A DNA stretch of 8,684 bases from Frankiaceae bacterium (lineage in GTDB: Bacteria > Actinomycetota > Actinomycetes > JADGOU01): positions 1-8,684 of the forward strand of contig JADGOU010000104.1 of NCBI GenBank assembly GCA_017882835.1, read 5' to 3'. The notes beneath the pieces were generated by a model, which was given only the letters and a program-made list of their open reading frames with translations, was not told the origin of the DNA and did not search any database. The translations under genes and the position numbers were made by a program. Positions 6,074 through 8,684 of the stretch are shown piece by piece. Numbering within the stretch: position 1 is the first letter of the stretch; the number at the start of each line of letters is the position of its first letter.

Positions 6074-6106
6074 ATGACGCCGGCCAGGAGGCGGCTGCGC
6101 CGTTGA
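6074..6106 (+). CDS. Ten-codon upstream reading frame ending on the lnt start codon
   Basis: ATG at 6074 opens a frame encoding MTPARRRLRR with TGA at 6104-6106. The stop overlaps the proposed TTG start of lnt (6103-6105) in the form TTGA. The lnt ribosome binding site AGGAGG (6086-6091) lies inside this frame, where it is read as two consecutive AGG arginine codons. Five of the ten residues are arginine. If translated, it could couple or tune lnt initiation. Its own ribosome site is weak, so translation is uncertain. Confidence 0.3.
   Translation: MTPARRRLRR
6086..6091 (+). promoter_or_regulatory. Ribosome binding site that sets the TTG start of lnt
   Basis: A perfect AGGAGG lies 11 nt before TTG 6103. 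No ATG or GTG start lies upstream in this frame. The predicted hydrophilic N-terminus and first membrane helix follow normally, so the TTG is accepted as the start. Confidence 0.6.
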
Positions 6107-7716
6107 CAGTTCCGCCGCTTGTCCTCGGGTGTCCACCGGACACTCCGCTCGAGGCTGCCGCGCGTCCCGGGGACCCGGCCCAACCCTCGACCCGAGGGGG
6201 CCTGGGCCTGCGCATCGCCGTGGCCACGGGCAGTGGGGCGCTGCTGGTGTTGTCCTTCCCGCCGTACGGCGCATGGCCGTTGGCCCCGGTGTCGGTGGCC
6301 GCCCTGACGCTGGCCTGCCGCGGCCAACGGCTGCCCGGGGCCTTCCTGACCGGACTGGCCGCCGGCCTGGCGCTCTTCCTGCCGCTGCTGCACTGGACCA
6401 GCAACGTGGGCGTGGACGCGTGGGTGGCGCTGGCCACCGTCGAGGCGCTGGCCATTGGCGGCCTGGGCGTCGTGCTGACCGTGGTCGACCGGCTGCCCGG
6501 CTGGCCGGTCTGGTCTGCCGCCGGCTGGGTGCTCGAGGAGGCGGTGCGCGGACGGGCGCCGTTCGGTGGCTTCCCGTGGGGGCGGCTGGCCTTCGGTCAA
6601 GGCGCCACCCCGTTCACCGAGTACGCCGCCTGGGGTGGGGCACCGTTGGTCACCTTCGCCGTCGCGCTCTGCGGCAGCCTGCTGGCCTGGGTGGCGCTGG
6701 ACTGCCTGCCGCGGCCCGCGCCGGGAACGCGACGGGTGCTGCGGCGGGTGCTGCGGCGGGTCGGCGGCGTGGTGGCGGTGCTCGCCGTACCCGTCGTGGG
6801 GCTGGTCGCCCCGGTAGCGCTGCCGGTCAGCGGCACGGCCACGGTCGCTGTCGTCCAGGGCAACGTCCCGCGGCTCGGTCTGGAGTTCAACGCCCAGCGG
6901 GCCGCCGTGCTGGGCAACCACGTCGCAGCCACCGAGCGCCTCGGGGACGCGATCCAGGCCGGCCGCGAACCCCAGCCCGACCTGGTTGTGTGGCCGGAGA
7001 ACTCCTCCGACATCGACCCGCTGGTGGACCCGGATGCCGCCGCCCAGATCGACCGGGCGGCCCGGTCGGTAGGCGCGCCCTTGCTGGTGGGTGCCGTGCT
7101 GGCGGGCCCGGGGCGCTATATCCGCAACGCCGGCATCGTCTGGGACCCGGTCGCCGGCCCGGGGGAGACCTACGTCAAGCGGCATCCGGTGCCCTTTGCC
7201 GAGTACGTCCCGTTCCGGCCGGTGCTAACGGCGCTCATCGGCCGGTTCGCGATGGTCCCCAACGACTTCCTCGCCGGCCCGACGGCGGGCACCTTGTCTG
7301 TTGGGCCGGTGCGGCTCGGCGATGTGATCTGCTTCGAGGTGGCCTACGACAGCCTGGTGCGCGACACCGTTGTCGGCGGCGGTCGGCTGCTCGTTGTGCA
7401 GACCAACAACGCGACCTTCGGCCGCAGCGGGGAGACCGAGCAGCAGCTGGCCATGTCGAGGCTGCGGGCCGTCGAACACGGCCGAGCCGTGCTGGTCGCC
7501 GCGACCAGCGGGGTCAGCGCGATCATCGGTCCGAATGGGCGGCTGCAGGATCGAGCCGGGGTCTTCACCGCGAAGACCGCCGTCCGGCGGCTGCCGCTGG
7601 CGGACCGGCGCACCCCGGCCGACCGGGTGGGCGCGGCGCCGGAGTGGCTGCTGTCCGCCGTGGCGGTCGGGGCGCTCGGTGCTGGAATGTTCGGGCACCG
7701 GCGCGGGTCGGCATGA
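6103..7716 (+). CDS. lnt: Apolipoprotein N-acyltransferase (Lnt)
   Basis: This integral membrane enzyme transfers an acyl chain from a phospholipid to the N-terminal diacylglyceryl-cysteine of lipoproteins, the last step of lipoprotein maturation. The 537-residue product begins with about 35 hydrophilic residues, followed by membrane helices from about 37 to 240. The FGGFPWGRLAFGQ motif (154-166) and a basic loop RRVLRRVLRR (210-219) come before the last helix of that bundle. A nitrilase-type domain (about 245-500) carries the catalytic triad E299 (VVWPENSS), K359 (YVKRHPVPFAEYVPFR) and C410 (VICFEVAYD), equivalent to E. coli E267, K335 and C387. E412 next to the cysteine matches E. coli E389. 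A final hydrophobic stretch spans 514-530. The stop overlaps the ppm1 start by 4 nt (ATGA), implying coupled translation. In M. tuberculosis the Lnt-like and Ppm domains are fused in one Ppm1 polypeptide; here they are separate genes. Confidence 0.93.
   Translation: MTVPPLVLGCPPDTPLEAAARPGDPAQPSTRGGLGLRIAVATGSGALLVLSFPPYGAWPLAPVSVAALTLACRGQRLPGAFLTGLAAGLALFLPLLHWTSNVGVDAWVALATVEALAIGGLGVVLTVVDRLPGWPVWSAAGWVLEEAVRGRAPFGGFPWGRLAFGQGATPFTEYAAWGGAPLVTFAVALCGSLLAWVALDCLPRPAPGTRRVLRRVLRRVGGVVAVLAVPVVGLVAPVALPVSGTATVAVVQGNVPRLGLEFNAQRAAVLGNHVAATERLGDAIQAGREPQPDLVVWPENSSDIDPLVDPDAAAQIDRAARSVGAPLLVGAVLAGPGRYIRNAGIVWDPVAGPGETYVKRHPVPFAEYVPFRPVLTALIGRFAMVPNDFLAGPTAGTLSVGPVRLGDVICFEVAYDSLVRDTVVGGGRLLVVQTNNATFGRSGETEQQLAMSRLRAVEHGRAVLVAATSGVSAIIGPNGRLQDRAGVFTAKTAVRRLPLADRRTPADRVGAAPEWLLSAVAVGALGAGMFGHRRGSA
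6736..6759 (+). repeat. 12-bp tandem repeat inside lnt
   Basis: Two exact copies of GTGCTGCGGCGG encode VLRRVLRR (residues 212-219) in the loop before the last helix of the N-terminal bundle. The basic residues suit the positive-inside rule, placing this loop on the cytosolic side. Period 12 keeps the frame, so copy number could vary without harm. Confidence 0.6.
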
Positions 7717-8537
7717 GCAACCCCGAGAGCAGTCCAGCCGCTGCCGACCCCGTCCGCCAGGTCGTCGCCACCACATCCGACCTGGGGCGGGTGCTGGTCA
7801 CCATCCCGACGTACGACGAGCGGGAGACCCTCGGCCCCATCATCGCCCGGCTGCGGGCGGCGGTGCCGGAAGTCGACGTGCTGGTCGTCGACGACGCCAG
7901 CCCGGACGGCACCGGGCTGCTGGCCGAGCGACTAGCCGCCGGGGATCCGCAGGTCTTCGCGCTGCACCGCCCGGGCAAGGCCGGGCTGGGAGTGGCGTAC
8001 CTGGCGGCCTTCGGCTGGGCACTGGAGCGGGACTACGACGTCGTAGTGGAGATGGACGCCGACGGCTCGCATGCGCCGGAGGAACTCCCGCGGCTGCTCG
8101 CGGCGCTCCGGCACGCCGATGTTGTGCTCGGGTCGCGCTGGGTGCCGGGGGGCGAGATCCGGAACTGGCCGTGGATTCGGCTGGCGCTCAGCCGCGGCGG
8201 CAACGCCTTCGTGCGACTTGCGCTGGGACTCAGGCTGCGGGACGCGACCGGTGGCTTCCGGGCGATTCGGCGGCCGGTGCTGGAGTCCCTGTTGGTCACC
8301 GAGGTCGCGTCCCAGGGGTACTGCTTCCAGGTCGACCTGGTCCGCCGGGCGCGCGCTCAGGGACACGTCATCGCCGAGGTCCCGATCACCTTCGTCGAGC
8401 GGGAGCTCGGCACGAGCAAGATGAGCAATGCCATTGTGGTAGAGGCGCTCGTCCGGGTGAGCGCATGGGGAGCCCAGGCCCGGTGGGCGTCGATCCGGCG
8501 GTGGGCGGAGCAGGTGGGTGGGCCGGACCGATCGTAG
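7713..8537 (+). CDS. ppm1: Polyprenol monophosphomannose synthase (Ppm1, DPM1-like GT2)
   Basis: This family-2 glycosyltransferase makes polyprenyl-phosphate mannose from GDP-mannose, the lipid-linked donor for lipoglycan, lipomannan and O-mannosylated protein synthesis at the membrane. The 274-residue protein has a GT-A fold from residue 26. The hallmarks are VTIPTYDERETL (29-40), VVDDASPDGT (58-67), the metal-binding DXD motif EMDADGSH with D115 and D117, LGSRWVPGGEI (139-149), SRGGN (160-164), DATGGFRA (177-184), GYCFQVD (202-208), and ERELGTSKMS (229-238). Unlike eukaryotic DPM1-type enzymes with membrane anchors, no C-terminal membrane helix is evident. Association with Lnt or the membrane surface is therefore likely; known mycobacterial Ppm1 works with its Lnt-like partner. 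The ATG lies in the ATGA overlap with lnt. The TAG stop lies at the base of the terminator hairpin. The first 25 residues are low-complexity and probably disordered. Confidence 0.93.
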   Translation: MSNPESSPAAADPVRQVVATTSDLGRVLVTIPTYDERETLGPIIARLRAAVPEVDVLVVDDASPDGTGLLAERLAAGDPQVFALHRPGKAGLGVAYLAAFGWALERDYDVVVEMDADGSHAPEELPRLLAALRHADVVLGSRWVPGGEIRNWPWIRLALSRGGNAFVRLALGLRLRDATGGFRAIRRPVLESLLVTEVASQGYCFQVDLVRRARAQGHVIAEVPITFVERELGTSKMSNAIVVEALVRVSAWGAQARWASIRRWAEQVGGPDRS

Positions 8538-8587
8538 AACGCCGAAGAGGGCCGCGCCCGGATGCGGCGCGACCCTCGTCGGGTTCT
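8536..8587. terminator. Long hairpin between convergent ppm1 and rbpA, probable bidirectional terminator
   Basis: The core arms at 8547-8558 and 8566-8577 pair over 12 positions with one C-A mismatch and a 7-nt loop. Below this, CCGA (8542-8545) pairs with TCGG (8579-8582) after an A-G mismatch. Past a bulged G8541, AGAAC (8536-8540) pairs with GTTCT (8583-8587). In total about 20 base pairs form around one loop. There is no U tract, as is common for actinobacterial terminators. Being symmetric, it could act on both strands. Confidence 0.75.
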
Positions 8588-8599
8588 GGTCCGGACCGC

Positions 8600-8684
8600 T
8601 CAGGCGGTCATCTTGGGGCGTTGCTGTCGCAGCAGCGCGAGCCGCTCCGCCAGGACGCCTTCGAGGTCGTCCAGGGTGCGCCGC
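8600..8684 (-). CDS. rbpA: RNA polymerase-binding protein RbpA, C-terminus (partial)
   Basis: Twenty-seven residues are visible on the minus strand, RRTLDDLEGVLAERLALLRQ and then QRPKMTA before TGA. The start lies beyond the window. They match the C-terminal sigma-interaction helix of RbpA, where relatives read LLERRS..ELE.LL.ERL.L. RbpA is an actinobacterial general transcription factor that binds RNA polymerase and group 1/2 sigma factors and stabilises the open complex. Its convergent position next to ppm1 matches M. tuberculosis Rv2050/Rv2051c. The zinc-binding core is outside the window, so the call rests on the helix and synteny. Confidence 0.8.
   Translation of the reverse strand, partial: RRTLDDLEGVLAERLALLRQQRPKMTA

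Larger units (their letters stand above)
5545..6102. other. 558-nt intergenic region before lnt
   Basis: No convincing gene is seen. At 5625-5735 the base composition drops clearly, with runs such as AACTTTTTGGAAACTTC. This stretch holds an inverted repeat and a TTGACA box (listed separately). The rest (5770-6060) is GC-rich. A 6-bp hairpin (GAAGGG 5975-5980 with CCCTTC 5991-5996) and a -10-like TACCGT (6053-6058) are weak signals. A minus-strand frame at 5696-5950 has only moderate third-position GC bias and no recognisable product. No tRNA-like T-arm and no clear terminator after the amidohydrolase gene were found. Confidence 0.5.

Noticed and set aside
6129..7712. The ppm1 frame is open far upstream through all of lnt, as if a single 802-residue protein existed.
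   Set aside because: The upstream translation is an Arg/Gly-rich shadow of lnt, while the lnt frame carries the full catalytic triad and membrane helices. A proper ATG in an ATGA overlap starts ppm1.

Overview
The window is very GC-rich, with strong GC bias at third codon positions, GTG and TTG starts, and TANNNT boxes placed about 7 nt before start codons. Together with the gene content this points to an actinomycete chromosome. I cannot name the genus. Two gene blocks match chromosomal neighbourhoods that I recall from Mycobacterium: helY / 5'-3' exonuclease / PepE-type peptidase (Rv2092c, Rv2090, Rv2089c), and ppm1 / rbpA (Rv2051c, Rv2050). In Streptomyces and Frankia-like genomes lnt sits beside ppm1, as it does here.

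Left part (1-1517). The last 38 codons of a plus-strand gene, probably the HelY-type DEAD/DEAH helicase, converge with a complete minus-strand 5'-3' exonuclease. The exonuclease start codon lies in a 21-bp tandem duplication. Upstream of it is a 48-codon relic of a VapC-type PIN toxin.

Middle part (1518-2730). A small two-helix membrane protein with a PH-like domain is convergent with the remains of a DUF433 antitoxin / DUF5615 toxin pair. An internal deletion appears to have joined the antitoxin to the toxin in different frames. Two ruined toxin-antitoxin loci therefore flank the PH-domain gene between two conserved housekeeping genes.

Right part (2731-8684). An M24 aminopeptidase/Xaa-Pro dipeptidase, apparently read from a leaderless transcript, is followed after 3 nt by a YtcJ-like amidohydrolase. 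A 558-nt gap comes next, with a TTGACA promoter candidate and an 8-bp inverted repeat. It leads to lnt (apolipoprotein N-acyltransferase, TTG start) and ppm1 (polyprenol-phosphate mannose synthase), which overlap by 4 nt. These two likely work together: Ppm1 supplies the lipid-linked mannose donor used in envelope mannosylation, and Lnt adds the third acyl chain to lipoproteins. A long hairpin separates ppm1 from the convergent C-terminus of rbpA, the RNA polymerase-binding protein.

No CRISPR array, insertion sequence, tRNA or rRNA was seen. I found no clear new defence or mobile system. The most unusual items are the fused antitoxin-toxin relic, the duplicated exonuclease start, and the short reading frame that ends on the lnt start codon.
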